Assembly (NCBI GenBank): GCA_965222005.1
Contig: OZ244935.1
Span: forward strand, 310,001 to 374,000
DNA length: 64,000 nucleotides
Origin: CBDCTM01 sp965222005
Lineage (GTDB): Bacteria; Bacteroidota; Bacteroidia; Chitinophagales; Saprospiraceae
Direction of reading: 5' to 3'
Positions 26,363-34,618 of the stretch are shown piece by piece. The stretch's first letter is position 1, and each line of letters starts with the position of its first letter. The position numbers and the translations under genes are program-made. The notes beneath the pieces are model-generated. The model was given only the letters and a program-made list of their open reading frames with translations. It ran no database searches and was not told where the DNA came from.

Positions 26363-27166
26363 ATGTCAAACAACTTACTATCGGGAAAAAGGGGCGTCAT
26401 TTTTGGTGCGCTCGACGAAAAATCAATTGCCTGGAAAGTAGCGGAACGCTGCGTGGAGCAGGGAGCCCATATTACGCTCACTAATGCTCCGGTGGCACTG
26501 CGGTTTGGAAAAATTCAGGAATTGGGTGAAAAGCTCAATGCCGAGGTGATCCCTGCCGATGCCACCAGTGAAGAAGACCTTGAGCAGCTCTTCAAAAAAT
26601 CAATGGAAATTTTAGACGGCCCGCTTGACTTTGTGTTGCACTCCATCGGCATGTCGCTCAATGTGCGCAAAGGCCGCGATTATACTGACATCAAGTACGA
26701 TTGGATGCAAAAGACCTTTGACATTTCGGCTATCTCCTTCCACAAAATGATGCAGGCTTTGTACAAGCTCAATGCTATGCAAGAGTGGGGTTCTATTGTG
26801 GCGCTTACCTACATAGCTGCGCAGCGCGTATTCCCCGATTACAGTGAGATGGCCGAAAGCAAGGCGCTCCTCGAGTCCTTTGCCCGGAGCTTCGGCTACC
26901 ACTTTGGCACGGCCAAAAAGGTGCGCGTCAACACCATTTCGCAATCGCCGACCATGACTACGGCTGGCAGTGGGGTGAAGGGTTTTAATGAATTTTTCAA
27001 CTATGCTGATAAAATGTCGCCGCTTGGAAATGCCTCCGCTGAAAGCTGTGCGGATTATTGTGTGCTTATGTTTTCCGACCTCAGCCGTATGGTAACGATG
27101 CAAAATCTGTATCACGATGGGGGCTTCTCCTCAATGGGAATGAGCCCGGCTGTGCTCGATATGTGA
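26363..27166 (+). CDS. fabI: Enoyl-[acyl-carrier-protein] reductase (NADH)
   Basis: Last step of each fatty acid elongation cycle. The 267-residue short-chain-dehydrogenase fold has the FabI N-terminus (KRGVIFGALDEKSIAWKVA), the VLHSIGMS block and the catalytic Tyr-x6-Lys (Y160, K167 in DYSEMAESK). The usual 'MGxAKAALE' context is replaced by MAESKALLE, as in other Bacteroidetes. It is not next to other fab genes; fabH and the accB/accC pair are about 11-13 kb away on the other strand. Confidence 0.95.
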   Translation: MSNNLLSGKRGVIFGALDEKSIAWKVAERCVEQGAHITLTNAPVALRFGKIQELGEKLNAEVIPADATSEEDLEQLFKKSMEILDGPLDFVLHSIGMSLNVRKGRDYTDIKYDWMQKTFDISAISFHKMMQALYKLNAMQEWGSIVALTYIAAQRVFPDYSEMAESKALLESFARSFGYHFGTAKKVRVNTISQSPTMTTAGSGVKGFNEFFNYADKMSPLGNASAESCADYCVLMFSDLSRMVTMQNLYHDGGFSSMGMSPAVLDM

Positions 27167-27206
27167 TAGGAAGGTATTTGTGCGTTTTAGCTAAAAGTGA
27201 AATGTA

Positions 27207-29123
27207 TTGATGATCCCGATGCCCCGGCAACTGGCAATATTTTTTTGGCTAACTATTTCATTGGTTCAGTCAGCGCCTTTATCAGCTCAGGTCGAAGTAC
27301 CTCTCCCTGAAGGCGATAGCAGCCGGGTGCCTTTGTTGGTGGAGGAAGACACGCTGGATGTTGCTTATTTTTTGCTGGCCAACCCGGAAGTTGAGTTTTC
27401 TTTTAAAGACACCGTGCTGGAGTATTTTGAACAATTTGATCCGGCTCGGCAGCGGGATTTCGACTTTGCCCATCTCGGCAATTTGGGCTCGGCCCACCAT
27501 CCTTTGTATTACCAATCCTACTTTCAAAAAGGCTTTGACATTGGTTTTCGGCAGTTTGATCTGTATCAAACGAAGATGGATCAACTGAAGTTTTATCGCC
27601 TTCAAAAAGCATTTACCAATGCTTATTACACTCAGGGATCTACACAAGATGACGCTTATTTTAAAGCCGATTTTAGCCGCAACTTTGCCAATGGCCTCAA
27701 TTTTAGCCTCAATTTCAAACGCATCAACAATACAGGCGCTTATACGCGTCAAAAGGCCAGAGCCGGTGCTTTTGCCACTGGTTTTTGGTATCGGGCTCCA
27801 AGGGGCAGATACCATGCTTTTATCACCTATCTTTCTAATGTAATCCGCCAGCAAGACAATGGAGGTATCGATGTGGCAGCGCTTACTGAGCAAAACCGCG
27901 AGCAGGAATTTTCAGTGCCGGTAATCCTTTCGTCTGCCGAAACGCGGCACGACCATCGAGAATATGCCTACACCCACCGCTTCGATCTAAATGCCCGCCC
28001 CGATAGTTTGCCAGCTCCCGATCGGGCTTTTGTGATTGAACATCAGATCAAATACCGTCGTAGTTTTTACAAATTTTCTGACTCCTCCCCTGCTGCCGAC
28101 TCTGCTTTCTATGGCGATCTGCAGATCGACCTTCGGGGGCTGCGGCATTATATAAAAAACAAAACCCTCAGCAACCGCTTCGGCCTGGCTACTTTCAAAC
28201 GAAGCAGGCAGCATAAGGGCCTTCGGTCGCAGCGCGACCTGTTTGAAGTCATGCTGGAGCACCGCCTTCACCGGCTGAATCAGGAGCCGGTTGATTCCAC
28301 TTTGCACAACCTGATTCTCAGCGGGCAATATCATTTTTCGCCCGGCAATCGGCTCCAGCTGAAGACGTATGCCCACCTTGGGCTGGCGGCCAACAGGGGC
28401 GATTATCGGCTGGGCGGGCGGCTGTTTGTAGATTTACTTAAAGGCGGCAGGCTCGAATTGGAAGTGTTGCAACAGCGCTATGCACCGAGCTTGTTGGCCT
28501 ACCGGATTTTTGTAACGGAGCAGCAGCTTTGGCGCAACGATTTTGACAAAGGCTTTGAGACGAGCTTGCATGCCCGCTACACGGTACCCTTTGTAGGAAC
28601 GCGTTTAGAGGCGGGCAACCATTTGGTGAATAATTATATATATTTTGACACATCAGGCTTTGCCCGGCAGCATAGCGGAACCATAAATGTGCTGCAATTG
28701 AGCGCCATACAATCGGTGAAGTTGGGGAAATTCCGACTCAACAGCTGGCTGAGTTTTCAAAAGAGTAGTGAAACACCCGTCAGGCTGCCGTCCTTATTCA
28801 CCAAGCACAGCCTCTACTTTGAGGGACGGATATTCAAAAGGGTGATGTTGGCCAAGGTGGGTTTTGACTTTCGGATCAACACCTCCTGGAAAGCACCAAA
28901 CTACCAACCGCTCATCGGGCAGTTTCATTTACAGGAAGCCGCCATTGATCCCTATCCGGCCCTTGATTTTTTTGCAGCATTCAAGGTTCGTTATTTTCGG
29001 GCTTTTCTGCGGGTGGAGAACCTCCATGAGATTTGGCAAGACGATTTTTTTTACCAGACTGCCGGCTATCCGAATGCCTTTACAAATATCCGCTGGGGTA
29101 TCTCCTGGCAGTTCATAAATTAG
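27207..29123 (+). CDS. Putative outer-membrane porin (PF14121-like)
   Basis: A 638-residue protein with a signal peptide (cleaved after PLSAQ) and alternating hydrophobic beta strands rich in aromatic residues, as in outer-membrane barrels. The family signature is in the N-terminal third: LGNLGSAHHPLYYQ followed by DIGFRQFDLYQ and YYTQGSTQDDAYF. The last residues (NIRWGISWQFIN) end in an aromatic-rich strand. These proteins are annotated as putative porins in Bacteroidetes; the solute is unknown. The first ATG at 27207 is used; a second Met four codons on is possible. It lies 40 nt after fabI but a functional tie is not evident. Confidence 0.8.
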   Translation: MMIPMPRQLAIFFWLTISLVQSAPLSAQVEVPLPEGDSSRVPLLVEEDTLDVAYFLLANPEVEFSFKDTVLEYFEQFDPARQRDFDFAHLGNLGSAHHPLYYQSYFQKGFDIGFRQFDLYQTKMDQLKFYRLQKAFTNAYYTQGSTQDDAYFKADFSRNFANGLNFSLNFKRINNTGAYTRQKARAGAFATGFWYRAPRGRYHAFITYLSNVIRQQDNGGIDVAALTEQNREQEFSVPVILSSAETRHDHREYAYTHRFDLNARPDSLPAPDRAFVIEHQIKYRRSFYKFSDSSPAADSAFYGDLQIDLRGLRHYIKNKTLSNRFGLATFKRSRQHKGLRSQRDLFEVMLEHRLHRLNQEPVDSTLHNLILSGQYHFSPGNRLQLKTYAHLGLAANRGDYRLGGRLFVDLLKGGRLELEVLQQRYAPSLLAYRIFVTEQQLWRNDFDKGFETSLHARYTVPFVGTRLEAGNHLVNNYIYFDTSGFARQHSGTINVLQLSAIQSVKLGKFRLNSWLSFQKSSETPVRLPSLFTKHSLYFEGRIFKRVMLAKVGFDFRINTSWKAPNYQPLIGQFHLQEAAIDPYPALDFFAAFKVRYFRAFLRVENLHEIWQDDFFYQTAGYPNAFTNIRWGISWQFIN

Positions 29124-29154
29124 CGGAGTTGCTTCAATTTTGAAGTTAAGCTAT

Positions 29155-30654
29155 CTATCTGGCAATCACCAGCTTTTTAGTTATCGTATCACCTTCTTTT
29201 GTACGTACGCGGAGCAAATATACAGCCTCCGGTAAGCCCGCCACCGACAGCTCCGCTTCCCGCTGCGCCACACCGATTGGCCGCTCGAGCACCGTCCGGC
29301 CATGCAAATCTGCTAACACCAACCGGCCCTCCAAAGGCTCATACCACACTACCCGCACCCGCTCCGCTGCCGGGTTGGGGAAGATAGCCATAGCTGCATT
29401 CATCTCAGCCTGCTCCTCCACATCTACCGGCATATCAATGCCCAGCGTATCACAGGGGCTGCCATCCAGTGCCGAAAGGCGGAAGTAGGGAAAATTGGGC
29501 ACCGCAAAGGCATGCAGTGTGGGCAGTATGAGGCCGTGCTGTTCCAGCTCACAGGCCAGGCCCTTGCGGTTGGGATGGTGGATGATATGGAGAATATTGA
29601 CACTGCTAGGGGCTGTGAGGTATATCTTGCCATCGGGAGCCAGCATGTGTTGGTAAAACCTGGTAGAAAAGGGCGATTGAAAACCATCATACTCTGCCAC
29701 CAGTACCCGGCTGCTTTCTATATCATTGGCCCGGAGATCAAACTGATACACTTTTCGGGAAGCCGATACGTACAAAAAACGATTGTTGGGCGAGACAGAT
29801 ACGCCACCCGATGAGATGGTATCATTGGGAAAATCGATCTTCAGCGGATTGGACAGCCAACCCCCACAACGGTCGAAATCATAGATGTGCAGGCCGTTCC
29901 AGGGATTCATCCGGACGTATTTGCCGCCATCGGGTGAAAAACCGGCCTGTCCACTCCAGTAGCGGCGCGACCAGGCTTCTCCTACTGCCTGTGGCGGAAA
30001 GCTATGTATGCCGGAAGGGCTAAGCAAATACCTATAGTATGCATTCGACTGTAATTTAGGCACAATGATCCACCAGTCGCGCCCGTTGCCATGGCGGACA
30101 GCGCTAATGTGATCTGCAAACTTATCAGCTAGCAGAAATGTATTTTTTTCGATTACTTCACCCAATCCGTTATTCAGGCTCATATCCACAATGGAATACT
30201 TCACCTCAGCAAGAAATAAGGAATCATTTCTCCATAAATGAAAGATATAATAAAGGCTATCCGAAGCAGGGAGCGGCAGGGTCATAGCCCCTTCAGCAGC
30301 CGGATAACCCCCTTCGCAATACCAGTCATGCACATTACCGGCATTGATACTATCCCCATTGGCCATCAATTCGTGTGCGGCATTGATCACCTCACAGCCG
30401 TTGGTGTAAAACTGCAAGCTCCCGCTGCTATCGCTGATCATGGAGATAGCCGTATATAATATTTGAATATCAAAGAAGGAAACTTCGACTGGATTTTGAT
30501 GAAAATTCAACCATGATCCACCAATAATAGGATCCGGAGCAGGGCCGTACCCCAATAGCCAGTTATAGTCATGTTTGGGCTGGCCAATAACTTGCCAGGC
30601 AAGAGTGAACAATAGGCAGATGTTTAAGAGACGTTTTGTCATGGCTTTTTTCAT
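29155..30654 (-). CDS. T9SS cargo protein with beta-propeller-like body
   Basis: A 499-residue secreted protein with signal peptide MTKRLLNICLLFTLAWQVIG and a type A T9SS sorting domain at the end (MAIFPNPAAERVRVVWYEP ... ITKKLVIAR). The body lacks a known catalytic motif. It contains repeated YxFDLRAN/YDFDRCGG-type strands with SPDGGKYVRM and SPNNRFLYVS, which resemble beta-propeller blades, preceded by a segment about FYTNGCEVINAAHELMANGD that is common in Bacteroidetes cargo proteins. It lies just before another cargo gene on the same strand. Confidence 0.82.
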   Translation of the reverse strand: MKKAMTKRLLNICLLFTLAWQVIGQPKHDYNWLLGYGPAPDPIIGGSWLNFHQNPVEVSFFDIQILYTAISMISDSSGSLQFYTNGCEVINAAHELMANGDSINAGNVHDWYCEGGYPAAEGAMTLPLPASDSLYYIFHLWRNDSLFLAEVKYSIVDMSLNNGLGEVIEKNTFLLADKFADHISAVRHGNGRDWWIIVPKLQSNAYYRYLLSPSGIHSFPPQAVGEAWSRRYWSGQAGFSPDGGKYVRMNPWNGLHIYDFDRCGGWLSNPLKIDFPNDTISSGGVSVSPNNRFLYVSASRKVYQFDLRANDIESSRVLVAEYDGFQSPFSTRFYQHMLAPDGKIYLTAPSSVNILHIIHHPNRKGLACELEQHGLILPTLHAFAVPNFPYFRLSALDGSPCDTLGIDMPVDVEEQAEMNAAMAIFPNPAAERVRVVWYEPLEGRLVLADLHGRTVLERPIGVAQREAELSVAGLPEAVYLLRVRTKEGDTITKKLVIAR

Positions 30655-30702
30655 TTAAGGAGAATGGTTTGCCGATAAGGCAAACCATTCTCTGTTTATA
30701 CA

Positions 30703-33519
30703 TCATTTGCTGATTACTAATTTTTTGGTGCTGCCCATACCGTCCTCTTTATGGAGGCTTACCAGGTATATGCCCGCAGCCAGGTCTGCTATGGGTAGCC
30801 ATACATACTGCCTATCCTTTTCGAGCTGCTTGGAGCGTACCACTTTACCGCTCACATCCAATATCCTTATCCTACCGGAAGCAGCTTGGTGAAGCTTTAC
30901 CCATACATGCGTTGTAGCTGGATTTGGTGCCAGTTCAAAACCAATCTTATCGGGCATATCACGGTATGTTACAGCCTTTGGCAGCATATGCCTCGGCGCG
31001 GCTCCTGTACTGTCGCTCAGGTACTGAAAGCGGTCGCACAAGGGTAGCAGGCCCTGCGCCAGGCTTACCGCCGGGCCCACTGAGCCGGAGCTCATGGCAG
31101 CTATACTGTCAATGGCGCTGTACATGGCCGAATCCACAAGTTCTCCGGCCATTGCTTTGATCAGATGGTGGTTTATGATCTGTAGCATGGCTTCGTAGCT
31201 TTCGGCGGTGCCAATGCTGTCGTTGAGGGCCAGGAGGCTGTCCAATAGTTCTGCACGACCCGCTGTAATCGTTTTTTCCAGATCGTACACCAGGGAGTCT
31301 GTCAGCAGCAAACTATCCAGCAGCACCTGCTTTGTCGTTACAAAAGTGGTATCCAATACCAGCGAATCTGCCGGGTGATCGAAGGTGTTGTCGAGGCTCC
31401 GAAGCGAATCTTGCAGCCAGTGGAGGGTGCCATGAAGGCTGTCAAGCGCGGCCTGATCGGTCGAATCGATCTGCATGGCCCCGTAAAGCAGATAATCATT
31501 TTTTGCAAATTCGGCAAAGGTGCTCGTACCAAAACTGGTGAAGAAAGAATCCACAGCAGAGCCTTCTTCCACCAGATCGGGATAGCGAAGCAGTTTGTAA
31601 TACAGACTACGGCGATGCGACCATTTAAGCGTTTCTGAGGAGGTGGAGTCAAACAAACTGCCGTTTGCCACCAGGCTGTCTATTTTGGTGAGGTATTCGC
31701 CCCCTTTGGGCGGAGGGACGGGGCAGTAGTTGACCGGGCCGTTTAGATACCGAAACCAATCATCTCCTCCCGGATTGCGCAGCGGGGGCAGGATGGAGGG
31801 GGCAGAGGATTCAGTGAGAAAATATGAAAGTGTCGGCTCTGCCGTACATTCCGCAGCCCAGGAGGTATAGGCCCCGGAGGCAGTACTCCAGGTATTGCCT
31901 CTGCGTATTTGAGATCCTATCCCTCCCATAAAAGTGCTGCCGTCCTCGATATACAGCCCCCGGTCATGGACATGGATAGTATTGTTGGTGAGCAGGCTGG
32001 GGGAGTTGAGCCCGAGAAAGTGAAATCCGGCTTCGGTGTGGTTTACTTCATTGCCGCAATAGTTGACGTTTTGGGCGCCTCCAATATGAAAAGCGCATTG
32101 TGCAGGATTGTGTGTGCCAGAGCCGGCGATGTTATTGTAGCTTACGCTGTGGCCTTCGCCTAGAATGTTGAACAGATGGATACCAAAGCGGGCACTATTA
32201 GCGCCGGAGTTGGAATTGGTGAAGTCAATGTCATTATTAATTATGAAAAAATTGTCAGCCACCAATCCACCTATAGCAATGCCTTCCACCATTGGATCGG
32301 GTGATGATATATTGATGTCATTAGAGGCAACTTTCATATTGTCAACAGCTACATATCCGCTGACAAAGATTCCAATCATCCCAATGCCCTCTTCTACTTT
32401 ATCGGCTGAAATGTTGACGGTATTGGCTACGATCTGATTGTGTGTACCTGAAGCGGCTACACTTCTTTCCAATGCAACGCCCGCAATGCTGGTTTCGTCA
32501 TCCAGATTAAAGGTATTGTTTGCAATGGTAATAATTTGACCGGTGAGGTTATTGAAGGATGCTACTCCATATTTTTGCCTGCCTTGAAAAGTGTACCTTA
32601 TTACATTTAGGCTGGCTGCGTTGCTATAAATACCGGCCAGCTCACAATCATTGAACACCTGGTTGAAACCATCTACGTCCACAGAGCCATCAATGCAGTT
32701 GATGCCTACTCCTTCGTCTTCGCCGCCATTTACACTGATCATATTGTCAAATTTGCAATTCTGAACAACGAGGCTGGATTCGTCAGAGTAGATACCATTC
32801 CTTATGTTTTGAAAAGTATTGACGGCCGCACTACTTCCAATTGAAGTTGCACATTGGGTCAGATAAATTCCTGCAAAAGAAATTTCGCCTGCATGCGGGG
32901 ATAGCAACTCTGAATTGCAATCGAAAGTATTGTTCCGAAACAGCAAAAAAACAGGGCCTGGTTGGGCAAAACTGCCGCTTTTGTTGCGGATACTAATATA
33001 GTTTCGGTTGAAAACAGATTTGTCGATGTAGGCAGTAGAATTGTCATCAAAGATGAGTGTATTTTTTGCATCTTCAAAGTGGCTGGACCAGATGGAGGCC
33101 AATGAGCCTTCATTGATCGTGATTCCTTCCCACATATTTTCGCAGGCAAAAAAGTTGCTGGCAATTGCTACAAAGGGGTATTGGTCTATGGTTAGAATTT
33201 CGGCATTCGACCCCATTTTTACATTGCAAAACAAAAAATACACTGGCTCGTCTAATATAAAAGCCCCGAAAATCTCGATGTTTTCACCATTTAACCACGG
33301 GCTGGACAAATTCAATGAAGATGCCAGTGTAATGCCCGGCCCGATCTTCCGGTCTGCTTTAAAACCGGAAAATTCCTCACAAAGGGTCTTCTCATCGCCA
33401 ATGTCCGGTGGATCGGTAGTAAGGCAGTGCTTGTAAAAGGTTTGTGCTGCCAGATGGTTGGCCAGTGCCAGAAGCAAGGCAGGAAGCAGCGTTTTCCAAT
33501 GTTTGCTCAGATTTTTCAT
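30703..33519 (-). CDS. T9SS cargo protein with right-handed parallel beta-helix
   Basis: A 938-residue secreted protein with signal peptide (MKNLSKHWKTLLPALLLALANHLAAQ). Residues about 100-560 are rich in short Asn/Ile/Val strands with repeated N-N-x-I and G-I-x-x-x motifs, as in pectate-lyase-type beta helices. Residues about 610-800 are a helical linker rich in Asp-Ser-Leu. The end (FELAPNPATTHVWVKLHQ ... TKKLVISK) is a type A T9SS sorting domain. No catalytic residues are evident, so a binding or structural role is as likely as polysaccharide cleavage. The start codon overlaps a plus-strand -7 motif. Confidence 0.83.
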   Translation of the reverse strand: MKNLSKHWKTLLPALLLALANHLAAQTFYKHCLTTDPPDIGDEKTLCEEFSGFKADRKIGPGITLASSLNLSSPWLNGENIEIFGAFILDEPVYFLFCNVKMGSNAEILTIDQYPFVAIASNFFACENMWEGITINEGSLASIWSSHFEDAKNTLIFDDNSTAYIDKSVFNRNYISIRNKSGSFAQPGPVFLLFRNNTFDCNSELLSPHAGEISFAGIYLTQCATSIGSSAAVNTFQNIRNGIYSDESSLVVQNCKFDNMISVNGGEDEGVGINCIDGSVDVDGFNQVFNDCELAGIYSNAASLNVIRYTFQGRQKYGVASFNNLTGQIITIANNTFNLDDETSIAGVALERSVAASGTHNQIVANTVNISADKVEEGIGMIGIFVSGYVAVDNMKVASNDINISSPDPMVEGIAIGGLVADNFFIINNDIDFTNSNSGANSARFGIHLFNILGEGHSVSYNNIAGSGTHNPAQCAFHIGGAQNVNYCGNEVNHTEAGFHFLGLNSPSLLTNNTIHVHDRGLYIEDGSTFMGGIGSQIRRGNTWSTASGAYTSWAAECTAEPTLSYFLTESSAPSILPPLRNPGGDDWFRYLNGPVNYCPVPPPKGGEYLTKIDSLVANGSLFDSTSSETLKWSHRRSLYYKLLRYPDLVEEGSAVDSFFTSFGTSTFAEFAKNDYLLYGAMQIDSTDQAALDSLHGTLHWLQDSLRSLDNTFDHPADSLVLDTTFVTTKQVLLDSLLLTDSLVYDLEKTITAGRAELLDSLLALNDSIGTAESYEAMLQIINHHLIKAMAGELVDSAMYSAIDSIAAMSSGSVGPAVSLAQGLLPLCDRFQYLSDSTGAAPRHMLPKAVTYRDMPDKIGFELAPNPATTHVWVKLHQAASGRIRILDVSGKVVRSKQLEKDRQYVWLPIADLAAGIYLVSLHKEDGMGSTKKLVISK

Positions 33520-33660
33520 ATCTTTGAAATGATTTAAGTAGGGCCTACTCTATTATGTGGGCTTTTCGGCATCCGCCCTTGCATAGCATACGGGTGTCAG
33601 GCTCCGGCCAAGCCGGAGCAGGCAGGCGGGGTAGTTGCAGCTACCAGCGCCTGTTTTTTT
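33519..33660 (+). ncRNA. Candidate small RNA A
   Basis: A -7 match TATCTTTG (33519-33526) and a GC-rich hairpin followed by seven T (33623-33660) bracket about 130 nt with no ORF. A second hairpin GCTCCGGC/GCCGGAGC lies at 33601-33619. A TTTG is present upstream but only 13 nt away, so the promoter is imperfect. The start would overlap the 5' end of the cargo gene on the other strand. Confidence 0.3.
33623..33660 (+). terminator. Intrinsic terminator of candidate small RNA A
   Basis: CAGGCG (33623-33628) pairs with CGCCTG (33648-33653), with an inner GGTAG/CTACC pair, and is followed by T7 at 33654-33660. No plus-strand gene precedes it. Confidence 0.55.
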
Positions 33661-34033
33661 GTGCCTCTGCGTCTTCAGCTCCCATCCAATCACTAAAGAG
33701 GTCGGATGGGTAGCGCGCAGGCCGTATTTCAGTCAATAAGTCCAGTAGTGTTGTCAGTTCATAGGTCGCTTCCCCTGGGAAGCAGTCACCTAACGTTTGT
33801 CGAAGCCTGGCCAGGCTTATCGGGCAGTTTAGTACGAGTAGGTATGAAAGGGTGCAGGTGGTATTGTTTTTTGCCTAATTTAATTCATAGCCTTTCACAT
33901 TTATAATTACTGCAATGTATGCCAAAAATCGGTACAAAACAAGTATGCTGCAAAGAAAAATAACAAAATGCCGGCTCTTTTTTTTATCACACCTTTTGGC
34001 CAACAGCTTTGTTAAATCGGGTTTAATGTAAAC

Positions 34034-34051
34034 GGGGGGGGGTGTGTGTGT
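34034..34051. repeat. Simple-sequence tract G9-(TG)4
   Basis: Nine G followed by four TG units in the non-coding gap. Such tracts can slip during replication. Confidence 0.8.
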
Positions 34052-34183
34052 CCTGTCACAAAATTTGTCATTTCAAGATTGTTTTCCATCCAAAGGCATC
34101 CTTTACCCTGCTGAAGCATAAAGGTTCCGCTGCCACACATCAGCGCCAGTCAAAAACTTGCTATTCCGTTTCAATTTATTGTA

Positions 34184-34324
34184 TATCTTTGTAGCATTAA
34201 TCCATCGACCCCTCTATTATAAAGTATATTTCAGGAAATTTGATCGATTTTTAAGTCCTATAAAATCTTGAAAATCTTCGTGTGAAAACCAAGGGAATCC
34301 GGACATCGGATTCCCTTTGCTTGT
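34184..34324 (+). ncRNA. Candidate small RNA B
   Basis: TTG (34158-34160), a 23-nt spacer and TATCTTTG (34184-34191) form a promoter-like site. About 100 nt later comes an 11-bp perfect hairpin (34291-34317). The stretch between is AT-rich and has no ORF. I cannot assign it to a known RNA family. Confidence 0.33.
34291..34317 (+). terminator. Strong hairpin, probable terminator
   Basis: AAGGGAATCCG and CGGATTCCCTT form an 11-bp perfect stem with loop GACAT. The following sequence on the plus strand is T-rich but interrupted (TTTGCTTGTTT). Confidence 0.5.
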
Positions 34325-34412
34325 TTGGGATTTTCGAGCTTGTTTGGGATTTGGTCAAAGAATAGAAGTTATTCCGATGTTTCAAGCACTGCCGACTGTC
34401 CGTTCAACAACT

Positions 34413-34607
34413 TCAATCAAACTTCCCTAACAAACCCTGTTCTTTAACGGCTGCATGATAATGAGAAAACATCTGCTCGATATCCTTTGTGATCCGTGCT
34501 TTATCCAAGCTTTTTGGCTCAGGAGGGGTAGGTTGGCACGAAACCAGGCCGGATAATATTAGCAGGGATAGAATTCTGACGGTTGATAGCGAAGATCGGG
34601 TAAACAC
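34413..34607 (-). pseudogene. Truncated lipoprotein, probable SnoaL-like remnant
   Basis: An open frame of 64 residues with a clear lipoprotein signal (LLILSGLVSC) and then DIEQMFSHYHAAVKEQGLLGKFD before a stop. I recall full-length lipoproteins of this kind continuing into an NTF2/SnoaL-like domain right after this helix, so I read it as the 5' part of a broken gene. It begins 11 nt after the stop of the upstream cargo gene on the same strand. It could also be a genuine short lipoprotein. Confidence 0.45.
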
Positions 34608-34618
34608 ACATACTACGG

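Larger units (their letters stand above)
33520..34412. other. 0.9-kb non-coding gap
   Basis: No protein-coding sequence is supported on either strand. It holds two candidate small RNAs, a G9-(TG)4 simple-sequence tract at about 34034-34051, and several GC-rich hairpins (for example GCTTCCCCTGGGAAGC near 33769). Confidence 0.7.

Noticed and set aside
34051..34291. 6S-like RNA for small RNA B
   Set aside because: The long closed stem with a central bubble expected for 6S RNA is not evident.
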